Assembly: GCA_026168455.1 (NCBI GenBank)
Contig: CM047426.1
Location: forward strand, 83,913,986-83,977,985
Source: Theocolax elegans
Lineage: Eukaryota; Arthropoda; Insecta; Hymenoptera; Cerocephalidae
Direction: 5' to 3'
Length of the DNA: 64,000 nt
Shown: positions 26,009 to 40,100 of the stretch, one piece after another
How the letters are laid out: the number at the start of each line of letters is the position of its first letter
Numbering within the stretch: position 1 is the first letter of the stretch
The notes under the pieces: generated by a model
The model's input: only the letters and a program-made list of their open reading frames with translations
The model's database searches: none
Told to the model about the DNA's origin: nothing
Position numbers and translations under genes: made by a program

Positions 26009-26120
26009 TCAAATTGTGCGAAAGCTTCATATGCGAACCGAGAGTGTCGCCACTTTCTTAGGCAGAACGAGCAGCGCAGCCCTGCTATGCTCATCGGCAA
26101 TCTCTTTCTACTAATCTCTG
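26009..26120 (+). repeat. Right copy of an inverted two-block conserved element
   Basis: Block A (26009-26028) and block B (26093-26120) are identical to the minus-strand blocks upstream of wls. The copy lies about 850 bp before the Strip ATG. The left part of the region (about 25920-25970) is a CTTCTCT-rich pyrimidine run. Confidence 0.8.
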
Positions 26121-26129
26121 GTTTATAGT

Positions 26130-26972
26130 GTACACGTATGTGTGTAAATAAGGTGTGTTCCTCTGTATGAGATATATTCTCCATACCATAAACCATACCT
26201 TTGCAAACAAACTTGTGTTCTCCAGTATAAAATCTATAAAACGTCAATTTTTTTTAAATATGATTTTTATAAAACTTAAGATAAATAAATAAAAAATAAG
26301 TTAAAATCTGTAAATAGTAGCATATATAGCTACTTTGTACTTGCATCTATATTTTTTTAACTTTCATATATTCTGTTAGATTTATTGAAACTTCATATTT
26401 CTTATCTAAATTTTTATACATATACAACAATAACATTAAATTAACATAATATGATTTATTTAATTATATTTAACGCATTTTTTAGTAATATTCAATTCTA
26501 CGCGCGACATCGTATGCCGTATGGTGAATATGTTATTATATCGACGGATGGTAATTGTTTCGTGACGTCATGAGACCGCTTTTGTTCTTAACCTCAGAAT
26601 CACAGTCGTCGTCTACTTGTCTCTATGGTATATATATATATGTACAGTAAAAAAAATCGTGAACGATGGACAAGTATTTTTCGATTTTCTGAAGTTATTT
26701 CCTGTTTTCTCTGCTGATCTACCTTCAGATCGGCGAGACAATTCTTTTTTAGTTTATTGAAGCGAATCGATGCTTCACAATTGTTTATTTTTGACCTTCG
26801 ATATTTTTAAAAAGTTTCTTCTTTTTTAACATGAAGCTTCTCAAAAGCACAAAGGAGAAACCTATTCTACGCTTGCAAGTCGATCAAGTACTCAATCGCT
26901 CAATTTTATTATTTACTTAACTTTTCATAATATTCATCAAACACTGCTAATTTCACATTGAAAAACTTAAAG
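26130..26972 (+). promoter_or_regulatory. Strip upstream region with CRE-like site
   Basis: AT-rich region before the Strip start. A perfect TGACGTCA palindrome (26563-26570), the consensus for CREB/ATF-type bZIP factors, is followed about 60 bases on by a TATATATATA run (about 26630-26640). The transcription start and leader exon are inferred to lie between there and 26972. Confidence 0.45.
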
Positions 26973-29900
26973 ATGGTAAGTTTTCGGATAAAATTAATAA
27001 TCTCATTTTTTTAATCTTGTAACTATCATATTTAAAGATTCGTTTTTAATTATAGAGAATTGCAGTTATTAAATTATGAAACATTTTTCAAAATGTTACC
27101 TACTTTATACATTACAATTTCTTTATTATGTAATTAATTTGTTTATATTTATTTTTCATAATCAATTATTTTAGAAGTATGTTTGTTCACTTTGCGTATC
27201 TCGCAATTCATGTAGGATATATTGACATATGAAAGATGTTTTCTTGTTCTAGGATAACAGCACAAGTTCAGATGTGGACTTTGTGTATAATGATACTGAC
27301 ACACATGCTAATGAAATTGCAGAATTATACAGTTATACAGAACAACATGAATTGCAACTTAACGTTAGAGTAAGATTTTATTAAATTTATTTTAGTTGCC
27401 TATATTATTATGTGTGTATGTATATATATGTATGTATATACTATTATGAAATTTTTATTATATTTGTATTGTAGGCTTTTGAAGAACAAATGCAACGGTA
27501 CAAACTCAGACCAGTTTGGCAAAGTTTGTCAAGTGATCAACAGAAGTCAGTAATTTTTAAACTATTAGATCAACTTGAGGTATCAAGCAAGCAGTTAAGA
27601 ATGAAAGCAGCAAGATGTATTTTATACTTAGCGCAAGGCTGCTGGGCAGAAGTTCAATCGGACATAGAACAGCAAGGTTGGGAAAGAGCTAATGTAATGC
27701 TTCTGTACGAATGTGGAACATTTGCAACATTTATTGAGTTGTTAAATATTGAAATTGAGTAAGTATATTTATCAAGATCAGGCATTTAACTCTTTTCAGA
27801 AAATATTTATTTATTAATTATTTTTATAAATCCAATTCTATTATTCTCTTAGAAATAGTGCTGCTGCAAACACAGACATGAGAAAGTTAGCTGTGAGTCT
27901 TGCAGATTCTGTAGATTTGCGGGTTATATTATCTGTTATGTATATTATTACAGAAGTAATGAGAGAAGAGAATAAACATCTAAATGATAGTATTCATAAA
28001 CATAATGTTGAAGCTTTTAAGGAAGAATTAAGTATGTTCATTTTAAAATACTAAAGAATTAAAACAATTTAATATATTCAATTTATACAATTATTATAAA
28101 AATTTACTTATAATAATATTCTAGTGAATCCTTGTGAAGATGAATTGCTGATTGTGAAGCTGTTGGGAATGGTGACTTCCTTTTGCAGCGGGTCTGCTCC
28201 ACATTTTCCAATGAAAAAAGTACTGCTTTTGCTATGGAAGTTAATTTTATTTTCTTTGGGCGGGATGGAATCTTTAAAAGAATTAAAAAAGTTGTATCGT
28301 GAACAAGCTGGTCTTAATAATCTTCAAGAAGATGCAATAGAAGTGGCAAAATCATTGAGACCAAGTTCTCCTCCAACAAGTGCTACAGATTTGATAGATA
28401 CACAAAATTTAAAGAAAAATGCCAGACCTTTTAGAAAAGTAAAATATATACATCTGTGTAAATTGTTAAATTACATTAAATAATTAAAACATAAAATATT
28501 TATACTATTATATTTTTTTAGGCATTGATAAAACAAAGTTCTTTAGATGAACTGAATTTGGAGTATGATTCAGGAATGCACAGAAATGAAGGCGATTCAG
28601 CAGATGGAAATGTTGATGAAGGTGTTTTTGTCAATCAACCTGCTGTTGGCTTCCAAAATTATTATGACAATTTAAATAGTCCACTTCAAACAAGACCAGG
28701 TACACCTCCACCACTAAAAACAAAAGGTATCAATGTATATTTAAAACTTTGTGGAAGTATAATAAATATATATATGTATCAAATATATTTAATCGAAGAA
28801 ACCATTAAAAGAAAATTAAAATTTTTAAATATGTACAGGTTTACCATGGATGCCGAAAGTAAGGCAAAAAGATGTAGATACATTTTTGGATGTATCGAGA
28901 CTTAAGTTTGTTGGTTACACTTTACATGGGGATAGAGAAAGCTTGGCTGGGTTACCTCAACCAATTCATGAAGGATTAAGTACTTTAAAACGAGTAATAA
29001 CATTTTTTATACTTTTTATCTTATTTTGTTTTATAATTATAAAGTATTTGCATCAATGATTAATATTTCAGCATATGTATACATCATTAGCAGAAATTCA
29101 AATACAAAAAGAGGAAGAGATTGCTAAAAATCCTATAAGTACTCAAGAAGCACCTATTCGACAAACTTCAACAGAAATTTTGTATCAAGCAATGCTTCCA
29201 AACTTACCACAACATATGATTGCTTTACTCAAAATACTACTTGCTGCTGCCCCTACAAGTAAAGCTAAAGCTGACAGTATTAATATTATGGCTGATGTTC
29301 TGCCAGATGAAATGCCGTAAGTTTAAATTGTAAATTGTAATTTCATTTAACTGTAGTATAAAACAAAATATTGATAATTTTTAATAATTTTTTAGTGCTA
29401 CTGTATTGCAATCAATGAAACTTGGAATGGATGTAAATCGTCACAAGGAAATCATTGTAAAAGCAGTATCTGCAATATTGCTTCTTTTATTGAAGCACTT
29501 TAAATTAAACCATATTTATCAATTTGAATTTATGTCTCAACATTTAGTTTTTGCCAATTGTATACCTTTGGTTCTGAAGTTTTTAAACCAGAATATTGTA
29601 CATTACATTGAAGCAAAAAATGTGTATGTTATTTTTTGTCTTACTTTTAAATGAACCATTACTAACAAATTATACATTAATTTATTATATTTAAAGCATA
29701 CCACTTCTTGATTTTCCAATGTGCGTAATTGGAGATCAACCCGAGCTTACTATGAACAATCTTGATTTTGGTGTCAATCAAACATATACTTGGCGTAATA
29801 TTTTCTCTTGTATTAATTTGTTGCGAATACTCAATAAACTGACGAAATGGAAACATAGTAGAATAATGGTATAGCTTTAACTTATTGATAATTTTGGTAT

Positions 29901-30511
29901 TATATTTATGAATAATATTTAATGTAAAATATAATTTCGTGTTCTTTTTTTCAGATGTTGGTAGTATTTAAGTCTGCTCCTATTTTAAAACGAACATTAA
30001 GAGTTATGCACGGAATGTTGCAATTATATGTTTTGAAGCTTCTTAAGATGCAAACAAAATATTTAGGAAGACAATGGCGAAAAACCAATATGAAGACTAT
30101 AAGTGTAATTTATGCTAAAGTTAGACATCGTTTGAATGATGATTGGGCGTTTGGAAATGGTAATTATAATGCACTTTTTTAAAGTAACTGATAATTTTTA
30201 CACAAAACTGTGCAAATAAATAAATTAATAAATAAATAAATAATTTAGATCTGGAAGCCAAACCATGGGATTTTCAAGCTGAAGAATGTAATTTGCGTGC
30301 CTGTGTTGATCGTTTTAACAATCGAAGATACTCAAATACGGTAAGGGACGAAGAATTAGAACCCGTTGACAATTCAGTTACATCAGTGCTAGGAGCAGAT
30401 ATGGAATTAACCGACGAGTTTAAACAACATTATGAGCTCTGGTTACAACAGGAAGTTTTTCAAACAACAATTGACTGGGACGAACTACTACGTCACAGTT
30501 GCGAAATCTAA
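26973..30511 (+). CDS. Strip: Striatin-interacting protein (STRIP1/2 orthologue), complete
   Basis: Scaffold subunit of the STRIPAK phosphatase-kinase complex, acting in Hippo signalling, endosome organisation and cytoskeleton control. Twelve exons: 26973-26975 (ATG only), 27253-27369, 27475-27758, 27853-28031, 28125-28438, 28522-28726, 28839-28993, 29072-29316, 29396-29623, 29697-29868, 29955-30159, 30249-30511; phases agree and give 789 aa, slightly shorter than the human protein. Conserved stretches include [70 protein letters not shown] and WRKTNMKT. The one-codon first exon was chosen because its ATG abuts a GTAAGT donor and joins in frame to [10 protein letters not shown]. The exon 9 donor was set after AATGT (29623) because only that keeps frame into exon 10. 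Ends convergently with Zw. Confidence 0.96.
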
Positions 30512-30642
30512 ATTTAAGCGAATATAAATCTAAATAGATATATTATTTACGCTTAACAATATGATAAGTAAATGGGGACTAATTTTTTCATCAAAGAACA
30601 ATTGCCGCCCTTGAACTTTTTAACTAAGTATTTTTCACTATT

Positions 30643-30648
30643 AATAAA
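30643..30648 (+). terminator. Strip polyadenylation signal (AATAAA)
   Basis: First AATAAA after the Strip stop codon, 131 bases downstream. Another occurs further down near 31092. Confidence 0.5.
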
Positions 30649-31976
30649 AAAATGGTAACATCGGTTTTTTTATTAAATTGCATAATAAATATTATCTAAG
30701 AAATGTACAGTGTAGGTTCAGTTTCTTTTTTTAAGTAGTTGAGTAATCACATTAGTTTGTATAATTTTAAGTATTTGTTCTCAATATCTAGAATTATGAT
30801 AGTATTTATAAAGAATTATGATCAATTAAATCTATTTAAAAAATATTATGAAATGAAACCGTACTTGTGAACTGAAATTGTCTCTTTGACAATATTAAAA
30901 AAATATATGTATCTGATAACTTGTTTAAGTATAATTGTACAAAGTTAAATGCATTTAGTAATTTTTTTTGTATGAATATTGTTTATACTAGCTCATTGTG
31001 ACTGCATAAGATTTTTGTTTAAAACATGATTATTATTTTGCAAAGAAAAATAGTAGAATTTGGCGTATTTGGATTATTTTATTGATTTGTCTAATAAACC
31101 GATTAATTTTTTTGAAAAGTATCCATTTTATAGAGAATCAACAATTTTACATAGTTTGTTTAATATAGTTATTTAAAAAATTTATTTCAAGCATATACTG
31201 GATAATCGTACATTAACGTTATAATATTAAAATGTAATAATTTTATCTTCTGTATAGATTGGTAAACAACTAAAATTAAATTATGTACATAGTCAGGCAA
31301 TCAATGTACTTTTTTTCTCGCCTTTGTTTCGCTGGCCATGTGGATTATTAATAACACAAATGAATAATAAAAATTCATTTCATTAATCATAACGTTGTTA
31401 ATTTATTTTCTTTGATGGATTTATTGTATACTCAAATGTAAAACGAAAATAATTTTTTAACTTAATTGAAATTTACTTTTTTTACTGAAAAAGTGTCGAA
31501 AAATAATAATTCGAATATGTTGATAAATATATATATATACGAGTATATTGGTATTTATGAAACATGATGACACTGACGATGATAACAAAAGTGACAGTGA
31601 CAAAAATAAAATAGATAGTAGAAATAATAAAATAGAGGATTTTTCTTGATTTTTTTACTTTTTTTTAAAAAACTATTCGTTTTAGTGTATACATAATTAT
31701 TGTTTTTATTATAAACATTAAGTATATAAAGTATTTTTGTACTTTTTACAATGATAAATATACGTTTGAAAAATGCAAATGTGCAAGTATATATAAAATT
31801 AAACTTACAATAAATATATGAAAAACTCTCTATGCTTATAAAATTTGAACTTGCTCTTTTTGTGAAAAATGCGTGATAATATTTTTTGTCTTCCAGGTAT
31901 ACACAGTGGATCACAGATTTTTTTTTCGTTTTAATGTACAAATGAAACATTTTTACATAGTATGTATAGAAAAGTT
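30649..31976. other. Convergent intergenic stretch (Strip 3' / Zw 3')
   Basis: AT-rich sequence holding the 3' ends of two converging genes. The 146-codon minus-strand frame at 31555-31995 is a low-complexity Phe/Tyr/Lys-rich chance frame covering the Zw stop and 3' UTR. Nothing else is supported. Confidence 0.6.
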
Positions 31977-34900
31977 TTAATGCGGTCGGACCCATTTATA
32001 CGAACCGTAATATATAAAACCGTTATTTTTTGCCAACTCATCAGCTTCTTTTGGCCCTCTTGAACCATATCTGCGTTTAAAAAATAATTAATTGAAGTAT
32101 TTATTTTGAAATGAACTATATTAATATTCGAAAATAATCGAATCTTACTTGTACGGTATAGGACGGATGTTTTGCGTTTCAATTTGATGAAGCAATGGAG
32201 TGAAAATTCTCCAAGCTTCGCTTAGTTCGTCACTGCGAACGAAATGCATTTGTGATCCACAAAATACGTCCAAAATCAGTCTTTCGTAAGCATCGGGTAA
32301 TTTGAGATCCTGAAATAATGATTGCATATCACTTGGAATAATTGAAAATAGCTTATAATTTGAAAGGGAGTATAACTTTGAGTTTCAAATATTTTTACCT
32401 TGTATCTACTGCCATAAGTCAAGTCTAATTCAGTTTCCTCCATATCAAAGGTAATACCAGGAGATTTAGTCATCATTTTTATATACAATGCTTCACCTGG
32501 TTGTACTCTGATAACCAGTTCGTTTCTTTTCACTTTACCATCAAAAATATCACCTGGTACATCCTTATATTGAATTCTTACTTCAGCTTTCCTTTCATTT
32601 AATGCTAATAACATAATAATAATAATAATCAAATTATTTTTCATACTATAATATTTTTTAATGTAAATGATCAAACTCTTTAAAGAATGCTTTAATATAT
32701 TTGATGTAGTTGAAAATAGCAATCTGAATTAGGTACTTGTATTTTAATACAAATTACCATAAACGACTTAAAATAACATTTTATAACTATATTGTAAACA
32801 GATAAGAATAATTATAGAACATTAATAACCTTTGCCGCATCTTAAAAGAATTGGAACTCCGTCCCATCTTTCGTTACAGATGTTCAGTACAGCTAATGCG
32901 AAGGTAGGCGTATTAGAATTCGAAGGAACTGTTTCATCGTCCAAGTAACCTAATCTTGCTTCTGGATCCTCGGATTCTGGATCGCCAACATATTGTCCTA
33001 GTATTACATCGTCGAGGCTCACCGGTTTGATACATCTCAAAGCTTTAACTTTTTCATTTCTGCAAATATGTAATCAAAAGAATCTATAAATTTATGAAAA
33101 AAAACGCAAGAGTAACAATGTAAATAAATTCCTACTTCGTCACTCACCTAATATCATCCGGATGACAGGAAGCTGGTTTTTCCATAGCGACGAGCGATAA
33201 TATTTGTAACAAATGATTTTGCATTACGTCTCTGATAATTCCAAACTCATCGAAATAACCACCTCGACCCTGAGTACCAAAAGGTTCCTTAAACGTGATT
33301 AATATCGAGGCGATGTTTTCACGATTCCACGTCGGACTGAAAATTCGATTACCAAATCGTAGAGTCATTAAATTTTGAACCATCTCTTTACCAAGGTAAT
33401 GATCGATACGATAAATTTGTTCTTCTTTGAATAAAGCTGCCAAATGATCCGAGAGCATTTGGGAACTCGCGGCGTCTCGTCCGAATGGTTTTTCAATTAT
33501 TACCCTTGTCCAACCTCTGTTTAAATTGTAAAAATTTATCGTTTAGAATGTACGTAAAGAAATATTAAATATTTAAACCGCAAAAATATGTATAGCAACG
33601 CTCAAAAAGCAAACACTTGCTTAAAATTAAGTTAATTAAACATTCTATTATGATGTTAATTGGAGTGAAATTGCGGTACCTTGCAATATTTAAAAGTTTA
33701 AAAATAAAACGCAACTTCCTCACGGAACAAATAAACATTCTATAAATACAATGTCTTACACAGTAATCTATATGTAAATGATTAGCGTACGTACTTTAAA
33801 GTGTTTCAATTTGATTTACAAAAAGCTCATTCATCAGCGTGAACGTGAAAAGTTCATTATCTGTATGTAATTCGTTTTAAATATTGTTATCTTTAACAAC
33901 ACTAAAAACTACCATTAGCTAATCAATGTTACGATTAAAAATAAATAAAAGAATGATAATCTTACTTTTGACATATGCAAACATGCCTAATATGTACAGT
34001 GACGGTTTCAAAAACGGAAGGTGGTAATGCAAGATAAAATAATCGATTGGCATAATTTCCATTTTCATGATTTTTGATTTGACTATCAAGTTTTACGAAA
34101 TCTTGTTCGTTGTCATACGATCCAGCAACATAATAATTTAATCTCCAAAACTCTTCGTAACGTTCTTCTTCGCCGGGTTTCAACTTCATGTACGGTTCAC
34201 ATTTGGCCCGCAGTGATTCAACTGTGAGGTTGCTACGGGCATATCCATAAAACGTCGTTGCTTGAGGGAGTAAATTGTCACGGAATAACCACCATAACGT
34301 TGGGTAAATCTTCTTTTTGGCTAAGTCGCCCTGAGAAATTCAATTTGATTACTTGTTGTTGTTATTATTACTTTATTTTTGAGTTCAACACGCGATAATC
34401 TAAATTAGGGTATTAGGAAATATAAAGCGACTGATTATATTTTATTTGGTGCTTCTGTACTTAATTTATGATCTATGTTTTTATTGTACGAGTGCTAAAA
34501 TATAATTTTAGAATTTCTTATGAACTCTAGTAAGTCATATATTAACACCTTTCGTATTTTTGTATATAATTAAAAATAATGTAAAAGCACTCACTGTTCC
34601 ATAATTACTTTAGCTTTTTTGTGACGAATAAAAAAACATTTTTTAAAATTATTCTATAGAATTTTATATAATGATTCTTTTATTGTGAAAAATGTGATAA
34701 GGTTATTTATACTGCAACGAACGTATTTTTAATGGAATTTTGTATATTCATGGCAACGGATATTCTTCGCTTCACTGACGGGAGAAATCAAAAATTTAAA
34801 TTAAAAGGAAATGTTTGAATAATCTTACCGAGGCACCGAGTGTAATGAAAACATGAGGAAGTGAACTATCGAAATGTGTTCCTTCTAAATGATCCATTTC

Positions 34901-36950
34901 TTCCGATTTCAGAGACTGCCTAATGTACGCCAAACTCTCCTCAGTCGACGCTCCTGTTACAAAAATTTTAATACCATAATTATCACATTAAGAACAGTGA
35001 CATGTAAAACTAATGAACATAACTTTTACATAAGATTGAAAGAAACAGAAACTTAAATTTTTATGTTTCTATGTATAAAGTGCAGTATTATTTTTTATGA
35101 TACGTAAAATAAATTGAATTTTGTGTTAAAAAAAAAATTCGTTTGTCTTTCATGTACATCGCGTTTTAGTCTTAAATCGCGATATGGTTCATAAAAATGA
35201 AATTGCATATGTTAAATTTACAATTGCAATTATTAAATTTAATCTTTAATGAATTATAAAAACGAGCCTCATTGTTTTTCATCTACTAAAAACTTAAATG
35301 TTTACATGCTTATATAGAGTATTTTTTGCTGAATAAATAATTAGGTGTATATAATTGAAATGTTTTTGTTTAACTCGTTTTTTGCATAAACGTCTACTTA
35401 CTCCTACTACAGCAACATTTTTAATTCGAAATGCAGATTACATAAAGAATAAAAAAAAATTTCTAATTTTAGTACATTGAGTGTGGTTATTGTTGCAAGT
35501 CACAATTATCTTAAAAATCCTCAGGGAAAATAATTCAACTTTTTCGAAATTAGCATATATATTGCAAACCATAAGAAAATTAGCATTCAACTTGACATCA
35601 GCAAAACCAAGTTCAACGCGATCACGCTGATATTTTTGTAATTTAAATGACGATATCATCGCATGATTCGCGATAGCGGAAAAACTCTTCGAAAGACCAT
35701 TGATTTAGTGTGAGAAATTGATGAATAATCGGATAAATATCTAACTAGATTATTTAAACGTTAGAAAGTGCGATAAATAATATACATGTATATACAACAC
35801 ATACATGCAAATAATTATATTGTAAGTAAAATTGTTAAGAAATAATCATACTTGTAAATTAACGCTATTTATTTTAATCATTTAACTATTTTAATATTCA
35901 ATCTCTTTTTTATTAAATTGAGAATTGTTAAACGGATTTTTTATTTAGATACTTGGAATGATTTGAGTAATAAATTAATTAAATTTTAAAATATTAATTT
36001 TACAAAAATGGGATGACCTGACTTTTTTATAATTATTAATATATAAAGGGTTAGTTTTGGAACGAATATAAGCATAGATTAAAAATAAAAATAAAAAAAG
36101 CAGCTTGGTTTTTTTTCGAAGAAAATTATTTTTTTTTATCATTATTATACTTCTATCGATATTATTCGCAATGATTAAGATAATGAAAAAAAAAGTAATT
36201 ATATGAATTACGCAAACTATTCGTGTTTACATGTATACGTCAAATTTTGTCCTATATATTCGTTCAGTTCCCGCTTTATATTATTTATTTTCATTAATTG
36301 ATATCCCTATTATTAAAAATGTAAGTTTATCAAATACAATTTTTAAACGGAAAACAGGCATTTTTCTAATAAGTATATTAATTTCTTATTTCATCTATCT
36401 TTTTTGTATTGAGTTTGTTAAACAAAAATAAGAATTTGCATTAAATATTAGGATACACTATATATTTAATACTTTGTGATAAAGTATCGTTGTAGGAAAA
36501 TTAGTAAATTTTTTTAAGTTATTATACCTAGCTAATATATAATTATTTTTAATTCTGTTGTTTCCGTGTAACATCGATTATCTCTTCACGTTTTTTTACT
36601 AGTCTTCCTTAAAGAATATATAGGGTTCAAAATTTTTGTTCAAATTCTACATTTCTTACGATACGCACGTCCAGATATTTTAATATGCATTGCAAATATA
36701 AGTAAAAAGGCGTATGATATATACTTATGGAAATATTAATTAATTATTAAGTGTGCTTATCATTTCATGGAAGTTGGAAATTATAAATTTTCTCTAAATT
36801 AAAATTAGCTTAAAGAGTGTCGCAAACGCAATATTTTATTTCCAAATAAATCCTAAATATTCCAGTATAGGATTGATTACATTAACAGTATTAATAGCAC
36901 TCACTTAAGGCGGAATGGTGTTTCACAACTCCATTGGTGTATCGATTCAT
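31977..36950 (-). CDS. Zw: Glucose-6-phosphate 1-dehydrogenase, short-start isoform, complete
   Basis: Cytosolic enzyme that oxidises glucose 6-phosphate with NADP+, the first step of the oxidative pentose phosphate pathway. Eight exons: 36950-36905, 34953-34829, 34330-33966, 33516-33148, 33059-32830, 32604-32399, 32309-32149, 32070-31977; phases agree and give 531 aa (human enzyme 515). The NADP-binding [13 protein letters not shown] is at about residues 55-67, EKPFGRD near 187-193, and the substrate/catalytic RIDHYLGKE at about 215-223. The C terminus has [13 protein letters not shown] and YKWVRPH. Exon 1 ([15 protein letters not shown]) was found by its ATG, strong GTGAGT donor and matching phase 1. 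It carries no conserved motif, so the start is less certain than the body. Alternative upstream exons are listed separately. Confidence 0.95.
34954..36904 (-). other. Zw intron 1 (short isoform)
   Basis: AT-rich intron. The reading frame at 35438-35659 (-) shows no family signature. No further exon was recognised. Confidence 0.6.
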
Positions 36951-36959
36951 CTTGATATA

Positions 36960-37140
36960 CTATGACACCTGTTACTCGGTTCGTTAACAAAAAAAATATA
37001 GAGAAGTAGAAGAGGGAAGAAGAAGAAAATCACTGCCCTTTCACGCAATATAACACTTGTCTCGCCTCTTTGGCAACGCGTCCCGCACTGTACTGACGAT
37101 CGGATCCGGAATTCGCCAAGTCAGGATAGTCGCGTGGGTT
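36960..37140 (-). promoter_or_regulatory. Putative Zw proximal promoter and leader
   Basis: GC-richer patch upstream of the MNRYTN start. An initiator-like TCAGT lies on the minus strand at 37096-37092. About 30 bases downstream is AGGCG, one mismatch from the downstream promoter element. A pyrimidine run (CTTCTTCTTCCCTCTTC) follows in the leader. The motifs are seen; promoter activity is inferred. Confidence 0.4.
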
Positions 37141-40100
37141 TGTGTAGAGTAAACGTATATATAGATATATATACACTGACATATAGTAACGAATCGTGTG
37201 TCGTGTGCCGGTGGCACGTGCTGCTTACGCCGATTATGAAACTTTACCGATCGTTCGACGCTTCTTCATATGCTTTCGTGTATGTACATAGATATATATA
37301 TATATGTGTGCCTATCTTTTTTTAGGTTATGGGGTGTTACATGTGTTTTGTTTACTTTACGATTTTGGAGTTTACGAACACGTTGTTTATTTGATATAAC
37401 ATTGACATTGATTACTAATTTGTAGCTAGTCACTTGTTTATTTTATTACACATTTTATCATACATTACTGTTTATCACTTTAATTTTTGGTACTTTTCGT
37501 ATAAAAATATGTAATTATAGGATTAGTAACAGACCAAAACATACGAAGTCACAAAAAAGTATATCTTGAATTTTAAGATGCGCACGTGTTAGAATAATTA
37601 CGAACTCTCTCAGCAGCGTCACAAATTTACATAGGTATATAAGTTAATTTATAAACTTCGCACGAGTAAGTATTTATTATTGTTGAGTCATTTGCACCTT
37701 AAACCCGAATTAAATGTTGAACTAATATCTTGTAAGACTTTGTATTTAAGTATTTCGAAGTAAAACATAGTTTCGGTACAACTAAAACGCGCCTTTTTCT
37801 CACTGTGCACGCCATGAATTACAATAATAAACTCTTGTGCGCGTGCGTCTTTTGAAATGAATATACGCAATACATAATATAATCCAGGTGCGTAGATCTT
37901 TGCCCGGAACTGGAAGTGGTTATTGAAGTTCCAACGTTTCTATCCGGTTTGGATGTTACTTACAAGTATACCTAAATGCCATAGCAGTTACGCGCGGTAA
38001 ACGAGTAATTTTATTATTGTATTTAAATAATGTTTCCGAAGTTCGTTTGTATAAAAGTATAAAACTAAAGTTTTTACATTTCCTACGTGATTAAATTACT
38101 ATATATTACGTTTATAAAATGCTTATATATATACACGTTTAACCTCTATTTAAAAAGTGCAAACTAAACATTATTATGCAATTTATTATAATGCTTCAGC
38201 TCAGCAATTTAGAAATTAAACCATATTTAGTCAGCAATTTATTTTTTAAATAATTCTTATGTACCTATCATGTGACAAAGTTTGGTAAATAATATGTTTG
38301 TGAACAATAAAAACGTACGAGCGAGTGTTATTAATAATTTTAGTTATATCAAAAAATAAGTAACTGACATCGTTAAAATTAAGTTATAATTTATCGTTGT
38401 GATATGCAGTACAATTAAAAAAAATTAAGGGAACTCGTTAAACACGTACAAGAAAATTATTTATGCAAAAAAGTTAATGACGTAATCTGTGCACACATTG
38501 TTAAGAAAATACAATTACCTGCCGTTGTTTTTTAAATCTTTTTTTATTTCATATTCTAGTTTAAAAAATTAAATGTTTTTTTTTCCTACTATCGAGCAAA
38601 AAACGTCTTTTTTTAAAAAAATAAATTCTCAAGCGTTATAAAAAAAACATTAACTAGTAAATCTAAAACGTATTAATAAGAGAATTTATTAAAAAAATTT
38701 CTCCTTGCCATATACATAAATGAATCTGTTTAATCTATCTTCTAATGTGACAAGCAAGTTCATTTAGTGCAATAAAATTACAAACGCATGGGTATTAACT
38801 ATATGTATTTAAGAATTAAATAACAAAGGGAACCGCGATTACGCATTCGTACGTACGCGCGCGATGTATATAGTCAGAGATATATATACATACATATAAC
38901 GACTCTGAGAATTTTAAATGTCCATAGCTCATCGAGATGCGGCATTGAAAATTCGGTCAAAAAGTCATTGGCAAGAAGAATCGTATGAATACGGATTTGT
39001 AATATTTTCTTTTTTTTTTACTTTTTAAGTAAGCTATTTTCAAAAAATATTCATATATGCTCCTAAATAAACAATTTTTTAGTGGTTGCGTAATTAAGTG
39101 TGGCGTACGGTAGATTTTTCGTAAATGTTTCTAAAATACTTTCAAATTTTACTTGTGTATATAATACAATATCATTGTCCACGAAGTCACTTCATGATCA
39201 AAAGAGAGTAATAGGATGTTTTTTCTTGACAGTAATCGAATGCATTATATGTTTTCCTGGAGGCAATTAACCATATATATTTTCCGTTATATTCTTCTTT
39301 TCCTTTTTTTTGACGATTGTCATATATTAATAATTTTCTTTATTGGAAATAATATTATAAATACCGTTGCTAAATAGTCAAAAACAGATTAGTAATTACA
39401 TTCATACGTAATAATTTTTTGTTGTTTTTTTTTGCATTTTCTTTTTCATGCAACATTGTTATTTTTTTGTGTTAGTAATTTTTGAAAAAGTATTGTTTAT
39501 TAAATGCTACTATACATTCTACTGTTTAAAATATATACTTAAATTATTACTATTTTTATTATATGTCATAGTAAATATACACACATTTTAAAAATTAAAA
39601 GAGTTAAAAATTACTTTTAATATCTGAATATTTGGTATAATAGTTATTTTTATTAAACCATAGTACTCAGTTCTGATTAAAATTAACGCAAATTTTAGAA
39701 TTATCCAGTGTTTACAATTACGTGTTGATAATTAAGTGCACGGGTGGATTATTCGGAAGATTGCTGACATTATTACATAATCTACCTATACATCGAACAT
39801 ATTTACGATGCACTCGATAACCGGTTTTAATCCTCTAAACCACTTTAAAGATTTACGTTTTGTTTGTTTATTTAAAGGTAGATAAATTTAAATATTTAAA
39901 AATAGATAAATCATTGAGTTATATTATAATCAATTATAATATCCTACAAATAATCGATATCTTTGATATATTCTTCCTTATAGCAAATGATAAAAGGTAT
40001 CATTGATATATACGTGTATAAAACTTTTTATTAAAAAGTATTGTATGAAATATATATAATTTCCATATTTTTGTGCTATTATTTGTAAATTTTGTACATC

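Noticed and set aside
29615..29623. Earlier donor after AAT (29621) for Strip exon 9
   Set aside because: Joining there to the next exon gives an immediate stop; the donor two bases on keeps frame and family alignment.
31555..31995. 146-codon minus-strand frame
   Set aside because: Covers the Zw stop codon and 3' UTR in another frame, low complexity.
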